Below, in pieces: positions 22,798-32,074 of a stretch of 44,824 nt of DNA. Position numbers and translations under genes: made by a program. Under the pieces are notes generated by a model that was not told where the DNA came from, did no database searches, and was given only the letters and a program-made list of their open reading frames with translations. Location of the stretch: NCBI GenBank assembly GCA_023475165.1, contig JAMCWA010000002.1, forward strand, positions 1-44,824, read 5' to 3'. Every line of letters begins with the position of its first letter. The stretch's first letter is position 1. The DNA comes from Bacillota bacterium (GTDB taxonomy: Bacteria; Bacillota; Sulfobacillia; JAMCWA01).

Positions 22798-22903
22798 CCA
22801 GTACTATATGAGCACATTGTATTCGACGGTCATGGGAGAATTCCTGCCTGTAAAGAGCTATCTCAGAAAATATTTTCGCAAGTAAAGCTCCAAAGAAGCC
22901 CGT

Positions 22904-23851
22904 TTAACCCAGAATCGCACGCAGCTTCCCGAAAGAGGCAATGTAACTCCGCCAGAGCTGATGGGCCTCTTGCAGGGTTACCGCCTGAAAGGTTACGATG
23001 TCGCCTGGCTTCATCTGTCCGGCCTGGTAAAGGTCGGAGCCAGTGACCACCGCTACCTTCGGGTAACCGCCAACGGTATGACGGCTGGCCAGCAAGAGGA
23101 TGGGAAGACCACCCTTGGGGACTTGCAGCGCCCCCAGTGGATTCCCTTCTGAAATAAGATCGGTGCTACCCGCATGGGCCAAGGTCGGACCCTTGAACTT
23201 GATCCCCACTCGATCCAGTTGCGGGGTGACTTCATAGGAGGAAAGCAGGAAGGTTTCTACGGCCTCGGCGGTAAAAAAGGCTTGCTGGGGACCGAGCACG
23301 ACCCGCAAGGTGTAGGGAGAAGCGAAATGGGGTAAGCGGCTGGGATGCAGACGGCGCCCCACTATGCCGCTTGGTCGTACCGCCGGAAATGTCGTCAATG
23401 TATCCCCAGACCGGAGGGCCCGCCCCTCCCATCCCCCCAGTCCCGCCGTCAGATCGGTGGACCGGCTTCCCAAAACCTCGGGAACGTCAAAACCTCCCGC
23501 CACAGACAGATAGCCCCGCAAACCCCGGCGCAAACCGGCAAAACTCAGGACACTGCCCCTGGTCGCGAAAAGGACCTCCCACAGAGGAAGGTCGACACCA
23601 TCAAGGGATGGCCCCAGATCTCCCCCCGTCAAGGCGAAGAGGGTATCCTCCAAGAATTCCGCCGTTGGACCAAGACCAGTCATCTCCAGAGCAGCCGCGC
23701 CGGGGTCATTGCCCAGCAGAAGGTTCCCCACTCGCAGGGAAAAATCGTCAACCGCGCCAGCCGGCGAAAGCCCAAATCTCTGATACCCATATCGCCCAAG
23801 GTCCTGAACGGTGCTCAGGCCCCCCGCGCTGATGATTCGTACTTTGCCCAA
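22904..23851 (-). CDS. pxpC: 5-oxoprolinase subunit C
   Basis: 315 residues. It begins GKVRIISAGGLSTVQDLGRY, the standard start of the PxpC/KipA (biotin-dependent carboxylase-like, AHS2) family, and contains GVPxSGA-like GLSPAGAVDDFSLRVGNLLL, ALEMTGLGPTAEF, and near the end PKGGLPILLLASRHTVGGYP. With PxpA and PxpB it forms the prokaryotic ATP-dependent 5-oxoprolinase that opens pyroglutamate to glutamate. Length is normal for bacterial PxpC. It is the last gene of the cluster; about 100 bases downstream the riboswitch-controlled peptide operon begins. Confidence 0.93.
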   Translation of the reverse strand: MGKVRIISAGGLSTVQDLGRYGYQRFGLSPAGAVDDFSLRVGNLLLGNDPGAAALEMTGLGPTAEFLEDTLFALTGGDLGPSLDGVDLPLWEVLFATRGSVLSFAGLRRGLRGYLSVAGGFDVPEVLGSRSTDLTAGLGGWEGRALRSGDTLTTFPAVRPSGIVGRRLHPSRLPHFASPYTLRVVLGPQQAFFTAEAVETFLLSSYEVTPQLDRVGIKFKGPTLAHAGSTDLISEGNPLGALQVPKGGLPILLLASRHTVGGYPKVAVVTGSDLYQAGQMKPGDIVTFQAVTLQEAHQLWRSYIASFGKLRAILG

Positions 23852-23917
23852 GCAATCTCCTCCAGGCCACTGCTAACCTTCCGCCCATTACATATCTGTC
23901 GGCCAATTGGCGGTCTC

Positions 23918-24634
23918 CTAATCGCCCGAACCCAGGCCTTTAGAAACAGCATCCTGCTGCAAACGGTGAAACTCCTCCCGGCTAATGGGAACGAAGCGAA
24001 CCAAATCCCCTGGTGCCAGCAGGAATGGTTCGGAGCGCCCCGGATCAAAGAGCTGCAAGGGTGTGCGCCCGATCAGTCGCCAGCCCCCGGCCGTAGGAAA
24101 AGGATAAACTCCGGTTTGCTCTCCTCCGATGGCCACCGACCCAGCCGGCACCCGCAGACGCGGGTTGTCCAATCTAGGTGTGGCCAACTCCCGGGGCAAT
24201 CCCCCCAGAAAAGGGAAACCCGGAGAAAAACCCACCAGGTAAACCAGGTACTCGCCTCCCGCATGAAGCTTGACTACCTCTTCCGGGGTTAACCCATGGT
24301 GCCGGGCGACAAACTCCAGATCCGGTCCCATGTCTCCCCCATAAAGGGTGGGTATCTCCACCATCCGGGGCGGCGGCAAAGAAGCCTGATCCAGCCGTCC
24401 CAACCTCTCCCGCAGCCTGGCCTCCAATTCGCCGCGGTCCACAACCGCCGGATCATAATCCACCAAAAGGGAACGGTAACTGGGGATGACATCCCTGACG
24501 CCGGCCACTGGGATCCGGTCAAGAAGCTGCAGTAGCGCCCTGACCCGCCGGTTAGTCTCCGGATCAATTCCGTCGCCCAGTTCCACCAGCAAAGCCCGGT
24601 CACCCGCCGGGAAGAAACGAACAACAGCAGACAT
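23918..24634 (-). CDS. pxpB: 5-oxoprolinase subunit B
   Basis: 238 residues, AAGGAG about 9 bases before the ATG. PxpB/KipI (AHS1) features are VVRFFPAGDRALLVELGDGI, VIPSYRSLLVDYDP, then VVKLHAGGEYLVYLVGFSPG and FPFLGGLPRELATPRLDNPR with the conserved Gly-Phe-x-Pro-Gly-Phe-x-Tyr/Phe-Leu loop, and IGGEQTGVYPFPTAGGWRLI. It acts with PxpC as the ATP-dependent kinase/amidase part of 5-oxoprolinase. A 66-base gap separates it from pxpC and a 61-base gap from pxpA. Confidence 0.93.
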   Translation of the reverse strand: MSAVVRFFPAGDRALLVELGDGIDPETNRRVRALLQLLDRIPVAGVRDVIPSYRSLLVDYDPAVVDRGELEARLRERLGRLDQASLPPPRMVEIPTLYGGDMGPDLEFVARHHGLTPEEVVKLHAGGEYLVYLVGFSPGFPFLGGLPRELATPRLDNPRLRVPAGSVAIGGEQTGVYPFPTAGGWRLIGRTPLQLFDPGRSEPFLLAPGDLVRFVPISREEFHRLQQDAVSKGLGSGD

Positions 24635-24695
24635 TGGGAAGGATTCTCCTTGCAGTAAGCTCCCATCTTTGACCTTCCCGTGGTCAGCAGTATTT

Positions 24696-25460
24696 TCAAG
24701 GCCGCAAGCGTCTTACCCGAACGCCATTTCCCTCCAGTAGGCGTCTTATCTGCCGCGCCAGGTCCGCTGCACCCGGGGTATCACCATGGACACAGATCGT
24801 ATCGGCCTTTAAAGGAAGGCGAGAACCATCAACGGCTTTCACCCATCCTTCTCTAACCATTTCCAGAGCGCGGCCGGCCACCTCCGCCGGGTCGTGCAAA
24901 ACCGCCCCTGGCACACGCCGGGAGACCAGGGTTCCATCGGGATTGTAGGCACGGTCGGCAAAGACCTCGTTGGCTACGGGCAGGCCTAGTTTTTCCCCTG
25001 CCTTGATCATGGCCGAGCCGGGACTGGCCACCAGGATCAGATCCCGATCGTAATCCCGGACGGCCCGGACCACCGCTTGAGCCAAGTTCTCATCACTGAC
25101 GGCCATGTTATAGAGGGCTCCGTGCAGCTTGACGTGCTGCAATTTCATACCGACCGTCCGGCAGAACCCGTCCAAGGCTGCCATCTGGTAGATCAGGTCG
25201 CTCCTTAACTCGGCCTCGCTCAGACGCATCTCGCGCCGTCCAAAGCCAACCAGATCGGGAAAACCGGGATGCGCCCCGACACCCACGCCTTTCTCCCTGG
25301 CCAGGGCCACCGTCTCCTCCATCACCCGGGGGTCCCCGGCGTGGAAACCGCAGGCGATATTGGCGGAAGTGACGTAGTTCATGAGCTCCCGGTCCTGCCC
25401 CAACCGGTATGCACCAAACGCTTCACCCATATCGCTGTTGAGATCTATCGTTTTCCCCAT
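24696..25460 (-). CDS. pxpA: 5-oxoprolinase subunit A (LamB/YcsF family)
   Basis: 254 residues with GGGAGGAGG upstream of the ATG. The LamB/YcsF signature is complete: IDLNSDMGEAFGAYRLGQDR, VTSANIACGFHAGDPRVMEE, VGVGAHPGFPDLVGFGRREM, QHVKLHGALYNMAVSDENLA, ANEVFADRAYNPDGTLVSRR and CVHGDTPGA. The family is a metal-dependent deacetylase-like barrel, the hydrolytic subunit of the PxpABC 5-oxoprolinase. It probably shares one transcript with the ornithine-cyclodeaminase-family gene 49 bases upstream. Confidence 0.95.
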   Translation of the reverse strand: MGKTIDLNSDMGEAFGAYRLGQDRELMNYVTSANIACGFHAGDPRVMEETVALAREKGVGVGAHPGFPDLVGFGRREMRLSEAELRSDLIYQMAALDGFCRTVGMKLQHVKLHGALYNMAVSDENLAQAVVRAVRDYDRDLILVASPGSAMIKAGEKLGLPVANEVFADRAYNPDGTLVSRRVPGAVLHDPAEVAGRALEMVREGWVKAVDGSRLPLKADTICVHGDTPGAADLARQIRRLLEGNGVRVRRLRP

Positions 25461-25509
25461 GTCGGGAGTCCTCCTCCCAGGCGGCTGACGATTAGCTGCC
25501 CTCAGATTC

Positions 25510-26514
25510 TCACAGCGCGACTGCCTTCCCCAGGCCTACGGCTCGCGCCCTTTCGAAGATGGCCTGCCCCACCGTGGCGTCCAGAGCGGCCAGACCAACC
25601 GCCTTAAAGATGGTTATCTCCTCGGGGATTTCCCTCCCCTTTTTTTGCCCCAGGATGATCTCGCCGATTTCCGCATCAATTCTGTCCTCCGTAATTTGAC
25701 CGGTCCGCCACGGAATTATTAGATCACCCGCCTCGGCCCAGGCCGCCTCCCGGGAGTCGACGACGACCTTCCCAGCCTGGACAATGGTTTCCGCCGGAAC
25801 CTCCCGCATCTCGGGGGTGAAGGACCCAATGGCGTTGATGTGTACGCCAGGTGGACATAGTGCGGCCGGAAAGACGGGCTGCGCGGAGGTGGTGGCCGTG
25901 ATGATGATGTCGACCCCGGCTAGGACCTCGACCGGCGATCCAACCGCGGTAACCTGGCAGCTATTACCAAACAACCTGTCCACCATCTCCGCGGCCATGG
26001 TCTCGGCCCGACCCTGGTCCGAATCGTAGATATAGACGTGGTGCAGCCGGCGCACCGCGGCGACGGCTTCCAACTGTGTCCGGGCCTGGGCCCCAGCGCC
26101 GAAGACAGCCACCCTGGTCGCGTCTTCCCGGGCCAGGTACTTCGTCGCCACGCCCGAAGCGGCCCCAGTGCGCAGGGCCGTCAGGTAAGAAGCCTCCATC
26201 GCCGCCAGCGGCTCTCCTGTGGCCGGGTCCAGCATGATGACCAACCCCAGGATGGTGGGCAAGTTCCGCTTGGGATTTTCCGGAAAGACCGAGACGATTT
26301 TCACCCCCAGGGATTCGCCCCCACCTGGTCCGCTGGCCCGAACATAAGCCGGCATGAAGATGGCCGTGCCCCCGTGGGAAAGGACCGGTACCTGGGTACG
26401 AACGGGAATGTGAGCTAATCCGCCGGAACAGGCCGCGTAGGCCCTCTCTACCACAGCGATAGCCTCAGTCATGGTCAGAGCCTGGCGAACCTCCGCCTGA
26501 GATAGAACTAGCAT
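25510..26514 (-). CDS. Ornithine cyclodeaminase/mu-crystallin family protein
   Basis: 334 residues from the ATG at 26514 (GGGGAAAG adjacent). The open frame continues upstream, but those 15 codons read through a family-1 repeat. Features: MLVLSQAEVRQALTMTEAIA, the Rossmann core RVAVFGAGAQARTQLEAVAA for NAD(P), TATTSAQPVFPAALCPPGVH and INAIGSFTPEMREVP. Members include ornithine cyclodeaminase, alanine dehydrogenase, ketimine reductases and EutC. Grouping with 5-oxoprolinase suggests a role in proline/glutamate-type amino-acid metabolism. The reaction cannot be fixed without modelling the pocket. It heads the pxp operon and is divergent from the sigma-54 activator. Confidence 0.85.
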   Translation of the reverse strand: MLVLSQAEVRQALTMTEAIAVVERAYAACSGGLAHIPVRTQVPVLSHGGTAIFMPAYVRASGPGGGESLGVKIVSVFPENPKRNLPTILGLVIMLDPATGEPLAAMEASYLTALRTGAASGVATKYLAREDATRVAVFGAGAQARTQLEAVAAVRRLHHVYIYDSDQGRAETMAAEMVDRLFGNSCQVTAVGSPVEVLAGVDIIITATTSAQPVFPAALCPPGVHINAIGSFTPEMREVPAETIVQAGKVVVDSREAAWAEAGDLIIPWRTGQITEDRIDAEIGEIILGQKKGREIPEEITIFKAVGLAALDATVGQAIFERARAVGLGKAVAL

Positions 26515-26537
26515 CTTTCCCCGGGGCCTATCCACTA

Positions 26538-26620
26538 GGAGACCGCTGAAAACCCCCATCTGCGTTGGCGCAATCCGCTGAAGAACTTCAGCACTCTCCT
26601 GAGAGACCGCAGCAGTCTCC
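26538..26620 (+). repeat. Family-1 repeat, short copy with both ends
   Basis: Left end GGAGACCGCTGAAAACCCCC and right end CGCAGCAGTCTCC form inverted repeats around a short core holding ATCTGCGTTGGCGCAATCCG. It occupies much of the divergent promoter region between the ornithine-cyclodeaminase-family gene and the sigma-54 activator. Confidence 0.7.
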
Positions 26621-26773
26621 CAGCTTTCCAGGCGGCCCCGCTTCCCTCCCCCAGCAGCTTACTTTAAGGGAAAGATTCGCCGTTCAAGTGGATCTCTCCT
26701 GCCAGGAAGAAAAACGACCGGCTTTTCTAAAAATCATTTTTCGATTAAACTTTCCTAAGAAGGGGATGAGGAC

Positions 26774-28270
26774 ATGATCGAGAAGAGCAAGGCCTTGGAG
26801 ATCAGCCCGGAGCTTTCGGGCCTTCTTGAGGCCATCTACGATGAGATCTTTATTACGGATGGCGATGGTGTCGTCCTCAAGGTCAACGCCTCCTGTGAAA
26901 GGCTCTATAGTTTGAAAGAGTCGGACCTAATCGGTCGGAATGTGGCGAATTTGCAGGCCCGGGGCATCTTTACCCCATCGGCCACCCTGGCCGTACTAAA
27001 ACGGCGAGAGAAGGTGAGTATCCTCCAGGAGACCAATACCGGTTTGCGACTCTTCGTGACCTCCATCCCAGTTTACGATCAGGAAGGTAAAATCACCAGG
27101 GTAATTAGCGTATCCCGCGACGTCACCGAGATCAGTGCCCTCCGCCGTCAGTTGGAGGAGTCACAGCAACTGATAGAATGGTACAAACGAGAATTGAACT
27201 CCAGCCATCCAGGCAAGACCCCACCGGGCTATGCCCGTTTGACCAGCCGGCCCATGGTAGAAATCCTGTCCCTACTCGAGCGGCTGGCCAATGTCGATTC
27301 CACCGTCCTGCTCCTGGGGGAGTCCGGCGTCGGCAAGGGTGTTCTGGCGCGGCTGCTCCACGAAAAGAGCCCCCGCCATGCGGGACCCTTCGCTGAGATC
27401 AACCTGGGTGCGATTCCGGAATCTTTGATGGAATCGGAACTCTTTGGTTACGTACGGGGAGCATTCACCGGCGCCAATCGAGAAGGAAAGCCCGGTCTCC
27501 TGGAACTAGCCCACGACGGTACCCTTTTCCTGGATGAAATCGCTGAGTTGCCCTGGCACCTGCAGGCCAAGCTGCTGCAATTCCTCCAGGATTATCGGAT
27601 TACCCGCATTGGTGCCAGTCAATCCCTGCGACTTAACGTCCGTGTTGTGGCGGCCACCAACCGTAACCTGGAGGAAATGGTCGCGCGGGGGGAATTCCGA
27701 GAAGATTTGTACTATCGCCTCAATGTGGTACCGCTTACCATTCCCCCTCTCCGGCAGCACCCCGAGGATATCCCGTTCCTGGTAGACTACTTCCTAGAAC
27801 GCTTCGCCCGCCGCTACTCTCTAAATCGGGGCTTAACCCCGGCCGCGATGGCAGCCCTGCAGGCCTATCCCTGGCCCGGTAATATTCGCGAATTGGAAAA
27901 TATCGTGGAAAGACTGGTAGTTACCAGCCCCACACCCCTGGTAGATGTCAACGACCTTCCGGAGAAAGTACTTAGGACCGTTCAGGGCAGACTCTCCCCT
28001 GTGCCCACCGCCGAACGCCCGCTACCAGGCGAAACTCCTCTCCCGGCGTCTGCACGGGCTTCCCGAGAGATCAATGGGGAGGAACCCGTAACCTTGCGCC
28101 GCCTTGTTCCCTGGAAGACCGCCATAGCCTCCTTGGAGCGCCAGCTCCTCGTAGCGTCCCGGCGGCACTGCTCCACCACCTATGAAATGGCTCAGGTCTT
28201 GGAAATCAATCAATCCACGGTGGTCAGGAAGCTGCACCACTACTTCAAGAAAACTGCCGACCAGCCGTGA
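26774..28270 (+). CDS. PAS-containing sigma-54-dependent transcriptional activator
   Basis: 498 residues, AGGGGATGAGG upstream of the ATG. A PAS domain (about 15-130; IYDEIFITDGDGVVLKVNAS) is followed by a coiled linker, an AAA+ domain (about 160-390) with Walker A GESGVGKGV, the sigma-54 contact loop GAFTGA and Walker B GTLFLDEI, and a C-terminal TyrR-type helix-turn-helix (HCSTTYEMAQVLEINQSTVV). It would remodel closed sigma-54 polymerase complexes in response to a small molecule sensed by the PAS domain. Divergent orientation from the OCD-pxpABC operon suggests that as target. I could not find a clear -24/-12 site by eye. Confidence 0.92.
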   Translation: MIEKSKALEISPELSGLLEAIYDEIFITDGDGVVLKVNASCERLYSLKESDLIGRNVANLQARGIFTPSATLAVLKRREKVSILQETNTGLRLFVTSIPVYDQEGKITRVISVSRDVTEISALRRQLEESQQLIEWYKRELNSSHPGKTPPGYARLTSRPMVEILSLLERLANVDSTVLLLGESGVGKGVLARLLHEKSPRHAGPFAEINLGAIPESLMESELFGYVRGAFTGANREGKPGLLELAHDGTLFLDEIAELPWHLQAKLLQFLQDYRITRIGASQSLRLNVRVVAATNRNLEEMVARGEFREDLYYRLNVVPLTIPPLRQHPEDIPFLVDYFLERFARRYSLNRGLTPAAMAALQAYPWPGNIRELENIVERLVVTSPTPLVDVNDLPEKVLRTVQGRLSPVPTAERPLPGETPLPASARASREINGEEPVTLRRLVPWKTAIASLERQLLVASRRHCSTTYEMAQVLEINQSTVVRKLHHYFKKTADQP

Positions 28271-28288
28271 GCAGAACCGAAGGGAGGA

Positions 28289-29464
28289 TTACTCTTTCTT
28301 ATTACTACCGACATTAATCACCATCTGGGCATAGACCGCCGCCGCCTTTACCAGGTGATCGAGAGGGACATGGTCCTCAGGGGTATGGGCAAAGTATTCG
28401 TCCCCGGGTCCAAAACCAACGCAGGGAATGCCAAACTTGTCAAGGAAGGTGCCATCGACGCCGAAATACCATGTGCCAATCCTCCCAGTGTCGCCCAGGA
28501 CCTGACGTCGCGCCTCCAAAGCCTGGCCAACGATATCGCTTTCTGGGTTGGTCAAGAGGGCCGGAAAAAATTTCAAGAGCTCAATTTCGGTCTTAAATGA
28601 AGGGTCCGTTAATCTCAATTGATCCACTAGGGCCACCAGTTCCGCCATCAATCCCTGGGGGGTCTCCTCCGGAAAAAAGCGCCGGTCGAGAATTATCTCA
28701 CACCGGTCAGGTACTATTGGAGTCAGACGACCAGGGCTGGCGGCAATGTCAATGATGGTGAAGGTGGCCTCACCCAAGACCTCATGCCGTGGCAAATGAT
28801 AACCCTTCAGGATAGCATCAATCAGACGGTGCATATGCAAAACGGCGTTGACACCCCCGGCCGGATATCCGGCATGACTGGTACGACCGAAGGTGGTGAT
28901 CTTGAACTCGGCCTTCCCCCGATGACCCACGTAGGTCTGAAGATTGGTGGCCTCCCCGCTCACCGCAAAATCGGCCCTCATTCCCCCTTGTTGCAGGAGG
29001 TACTTGATACCTTCGCCCTGGGCCATCTCCTCTCTGACCACGGCGGTAACCAAGATCTCCCCAAAACGGGGCGCACCATGGCGCCGGGCCGCAGCCACCC
29101 CATAAACCATCGCCGCCAGGCCCCCTTTCATGTCGCTGGCTCCTCGTCCGTACAAAACTGGCCCGGCGTAGCCAAAAGGGGTTCCATCCATGATCCGACC
29201 AGAAAAAGGCTCAACCATGTTTCCGACCCCGGCATGATCAAGATGCCCGTTGAAGAGCAGGGTCGCTCCACCAGGCTGACCAATCAGACGGCCCACCACA
29301 TTACCCATCGGGTCTACCCTGACCTCGTCGTACTCCAGACGTTCCATTTCCACTGCCACCAATTCTGCTACAGCTCTCTCCTCCTGACTGAGACTGGGTG
29401 TAATGACCAATCTTCGGGCAAAGTCAATCAAGGAGGCTTCATCAATTTCAACGGGAAAACTCAT
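28289..29464 (-). CDS. M20-family peptidase/deacylase (ArgE/DapE/YgeY-like)
   Basis: 391 residues. Metal ligands of the M20 family: His in LFNGHLDHAG, bridging Asp in RGASDMKGGLAAM, catalytic and ligand Glu pair in VVREEMAQGEG, Glu in VSGEATNLQT, and His in EYFAHTPEDHVPL. The lid/dimerisation domain lies between (RGKAEFKITTFGRTSHAG). It is a two-zinc enzyme removing acyl groups or cleaving dipeptides; close relatives are YgeY-type hydrolases and acetylornithine deacetylases. It is convergent with the sigma-54 activator (18-base gap) and lies downstream of livF, possibly at the end of the liv transcript. Confidence 0.88.
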   Translation of the reverse strand: MSFPVEIDEASLIDFARRLVITPSLSQEERAVAELVAVEMERLEYDEVRVDPMGNVVGRLIGQPGGATLLFNGHLDHAGVGNMVEPFSGRIMDGTPFGYAGPVLYGRGASDMKGGLAAMVYGVAAARRHGAPRFGEILVTAVVREEMAQGEGIKYLLQQGGMRADFAVSGEATNLQTYVGHRGKAEFKITTFGRTSHAGYPAGGVNAVLHMHRLIDAILKGYHLPRHEVLGEATFTIIDIAASPGRLTPIVPDRCEIILDRRFFPEETPQGLMAELVALVDQLRLTDPSFKTEIELLKFFPALLTNPESDIVGQALEARRQVLGDTGRIGTWYFGVDGTFLDKFGIPCVGFGPGDEYFAHTPEDHVPLDHLVKAAAVYAQMVINVGSNKKE

Positions 29465-29630
29465 GGAGACATCACTCCCAGAAGACTAATGTTAGAAGTC
29501 GGGAATTGGAAATTGGGAATTTGGGCCACATTGCGCCAACCTCTCCTAGGCGCGGGCCTGAGGGGGTAGTCTGACCCTGGTTGGATCCTGGCTCGATCGG
29601 ACACAGAAGGCTGACCTGGTTGTCGTGGCC

Positions 29631-30335
29631 TCATTGCCCCAGGTAGGCCTTCTTAATGTGTTCGTTCTGCAAAAGACTGGCGGCGGAGCCGCTAAGTACG
29701 ATCCGGCCTGTTTCCAGTACGTAGCCACGGTGGGCAATCTGCAAGGCCTGATAGGCATTCTGCTCCACTAAGAGGATGGTTTTATCCAGGCGGTTGATCG
29801 CCTGGATGGTGGCGAACACTTTCTCAACCAGCAAGGGAGAAAGACCTAAAGAGGGTTCGTCCAGGAGGAAAACCTCCGGGTCAGACATTAGGGCGCGGCC
29901 AATGGCCAGCATCTGCTGTTCACCGCCGCTCAGGGTCCCGGCCAACTGATTTTTCCGTTCGGTCAAACGTGGAAATAGCTCATAGACGAAGGCTAAGCTC
30001 CGTTCGATTTCCGCCTTATTACGCTGCGTGAAAGCCCCTACCATTAGGTTTTCAAAAACGGTCAGGGCCGGGAAGACCTGCCTCCCTTCCGGGACGAGGG
30101 ACAGGCCCAGACGGACGGTTTCATCGGGTGCCAGGCGGTTGATGACCTTATCCTTAAACACTATCTCCCCAGCCCTCGGGTGCAAAAGACCGACAATGGT
30201 CTTCAAGGTAGTGGTCTTCCCGGCACCATTGGCACCTAAGAGGGTGACAATCTCCCCTGGTCTGACCTCCAGGTCCACCCCCTTGAGTATCTGCAGCTGG
30301 CCATAGTAGGCGTCGACACCCTTAAGTCTCAGCAT
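29631..30335 (-). CDS. livF: Branched-chain amino acid ABC transporter ATPase LivF
   Basis: 234 residues from the ATG at 30335 (AAGGAGGG 5 bases upstream), overlapping livG by 14 bases. Walker A GANGAGKT, signature LSGGEQQ, Walker B VFLLDEPSLGLSP, then LVEQNAYQALQIAHRGYVLE, the standard LivF C-terminus. It energises import with LivG. The gene order livH-livM-livG-livF with overlaps shows one operon. Confidence 0.95.
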   Translation of the reverse strand: MLRLKGVDAYYGQLQILKGVDLEVRPGEIVTLLGANGAGKTTTLKTIVGLLHPRAGEIVFKDKVINRLAPDETVRLGLSLVPEGRQVFPALTVFENLMVGAFTQRNKAEIERSLAFVYELFPRLTERKNQLAGTLSGGEQQMLAIGRALMSDPEVFLLDEPSLGLSPLLVEKVFATIQAINRLDKTILLVEQNAYQALQIAHRGYVLETGRIVLSGSAASLLQNEHIKKAYLGQ

Positions 30336-31119
30336 GGCCGCCCTCCTTCTTCCCGCCCATTCCGCCGTGCCCCAAGTAGGCCTCAATGACCAGGGGATTG
30401 TTACTTATCTCCCTGGGAGTCCCCTCGGCAATCTTGCGTCCCTGGTTGAGCACAAGGATTCGCTCCGAGAGCCCCATGACCAGTTTCATGTCGTGCTCGA
30501 TCAGCAGCACAGTTACTCCGCTCTCGCGGGCCTTCCGGATGAGCCTGACCATTTCCTCCGTTTCCGTGGGGTTCATTCCGGCGGCTGGTTCGTCCAGCAA
30601 GAGCAAGGATGGGCGGGTGGCTAAGGCAATACCTAATTCCAGGCGCTTCTGATCACCCAAGGGGAGGTTCTCCGCCTTTTCCCCGGCCCGCTTACCCAAA
30701 CCGACAAACTCCAGGATTTCTTGAGCCTGCGCCGCCAATTTCCTTTCTAGAGCAGTCGTCTTTCGAAAATCCAGAAGCGTTTGCCACAAGGGCAACTCCG
30801 AAAACGGGTACTGAGCCACCATCAGGTTTTCCAGGAGGGTTAGCCGGCGAAAAAGACGGGTGATTTGGAAGGTACGGGCCAGGCCCTTTCGGGCCACCTC
30901 GTGCGTCGGTAAACCATTGATCACTTGGCTCCCGAAGCGGATGAGACCTGCCGAGGGCGGGTAGACCCCGGTGATACAGTTAAAGACGGTGGTCTTGCCG
31001 GCCCCATTGGGTCCAATGAGGGCGAGGATCTCGCCTTCCTCCAGGGAGAAACTGAGGTCAGAGAGCGCCCTTAAACCACCGAAAGAGCGGCTAAGGTTGT
31101 GGCATTCAAGAATGGGCAT
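30322..31119 (-). CDS. livG: Branched-chain amino acid ABC transporter ATPase LivG
   Basis: 265 residues. Walker A GPNGAGKT at about 35-42, LivG-specific region GLARTFQITRLFRRLTLLEN, signature LPLGDQKRLELG, Walker B LLLDEPAAGMNP, H-loop LIEHDMKLVMGLSERI, and C-terminal EISNNPLVIEAYLGHG. The signature has Asp-Gln where many ABC proteins have Gly-Glu-Gln, which is common in LivG. It overlaps livM by 14 bases and livF by 14 bases. Confidence 0.95.
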   Translation of the reverse strand: MPILECHNLSRSFGGLRALSDLSFSLEEGEILALIGPNGAGKTTVFNCITGVYPPSAGLIRFGSQVINGLPTHEVARKGLARTFQITRLFRRLTLLENLMVAQYPFSELPLWQTLLDFRKTTALERKLAAQAQEILEFVGLGKRAGEKAENLPLGDQKRLELGIALATRPSLLLLDEPAAGMNPTETEEMVRLIRKARESGVTVLLIEHDMKLVMGLSERILVLNQGRKIAEGTPREISNNPLVIEAYLGHGGMGGKKEGGHAET

Positions 31120-32074
31120 CCCTGGCCACCCCCGTCGTGCAGTTCTTTCTGATCCGGCTTTCCAGAAAGCCGCTGATTCCCTGAGGCAAAAAGGTAATAG
31201 ACCCCCAGAGCAAAAGACCGTAGAAGATCATCCGGTATTCAGACACAGAGCGCAAGAGCTCGGGCAACCACGTGAAAAGGATTGCGCCCAACACCGGCCC
31301 CCAGAAAGTCCCCAGCCCTCCGACAATGACCATGGCCAGAGCCGTAGAGGATTCCAGGAAGGAAAAGGTGTCCGGGCTAATGAAGCGGAGATAGTGCGCA
31401 TAAAGGCTGCCCGCCACTCCGGCGAAGTAGGCCGCCACCATGAAAGCCAACACCTTCACCCGGGTGCTGTTGATACCGATCATTTCCGCTAACACTACTG
31501 AATCCTGCCGTACCGCCCAAAAGGTGCGGCCCAACTGGGAATGGAGCAACCTCCAGATGGCCAGGAGACTTAAGGCGACAATGGTCAGGATGAAATAGTA
31601 ATACTCCACTTTAGAGTTGATGAAGCCGGCCGGACCCGGAATGCCCCTGAGACCCAGCGGGCCGTTGGTCAAAGTATCCCAGTTGTGAAGGATCAGACGG
31701 ACTATTTCTCCATAGCCGAAGGTGGCAATGGCAAAATAGGGTCCCTTCAAACGGAGGCAGGGATAGGCGATCAGGGCGCCGGAAAAGGCCGCCAGGAGAC
31801 TGGCCACCGGCAGCGTCAGAAGGAAGGGAAGATGAAGTCGCATGGTCAGCAAGGCCGAAGCATAGGCGCCGACCCCGTAAAAGGCTGCGTGGCCCAGGTT
31901 CAACTCGCCCAGAAAGCCGGTGATCAAGTTAAGGCTGGCCGCCAGGAGGATGGAAAGGCCTGACATGTTGATCAGGTGGAGGTAATAGGGATCCCTGACC
32001 AAGACCGGCACAATCAGTAACAACAACCCTGTCCCTACCCACTTCCAGAGGTTCCTGTAAGGCAAAGTCTTCAA
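31106..32074 (-). CDS. livM: Branched-chain amino acid ABC transporter permease LivM
   Basis: 322 residues from the TTG at 32074, whose last two bases overlap the livH TGA stop (TTGA); AGAGGGGGG lies immediately upstream. Longer frames read into livH. About nine hydrophobic segments; NLITGFLGELNLGHAAFYGV and LPFLLTLPVASLLAA are typical, and the EAA-like loop RQDSVVLAEMIGINSTRVKV contacts the ATPases. It pairs with LivH. Confidence 0.93.
   Translation of the reverse strand: MKTLPYRNLWKWVGTGLLLLIVPVLVRDPYYLHLINMSGLSILLAASLNLITGFLGELNLGHAAFYGVGAYASALLTMRLHLPFLLTLPVASLLAAFSGALIAYPCLRLKGPYFAIATFGYGEIVRLILHNWDTLTNGPLGLRGIPGPAGFINSKVEYYYFILTIVALSLLAIWRLLHSQLGRTFWAVRQDSVVLAEMIGINSTRVKVLAFMVAAYFAGVAGSLYAHYLRFISPDTFSFLESSTALAMVIVGGLGTFWGPVLGAILFTWLPELLRSVSEYRMIFYGLLLWGSITFLPQGISGFLESRIRKNCTTGVARDAHS

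Noticed and set aside
26515..26773. Sigma-54 -24/-12 promoter between the OCD gene and the activator
   Set aside because: The best TGGCAG-like site lacks the GC at the required 10-base spacing.
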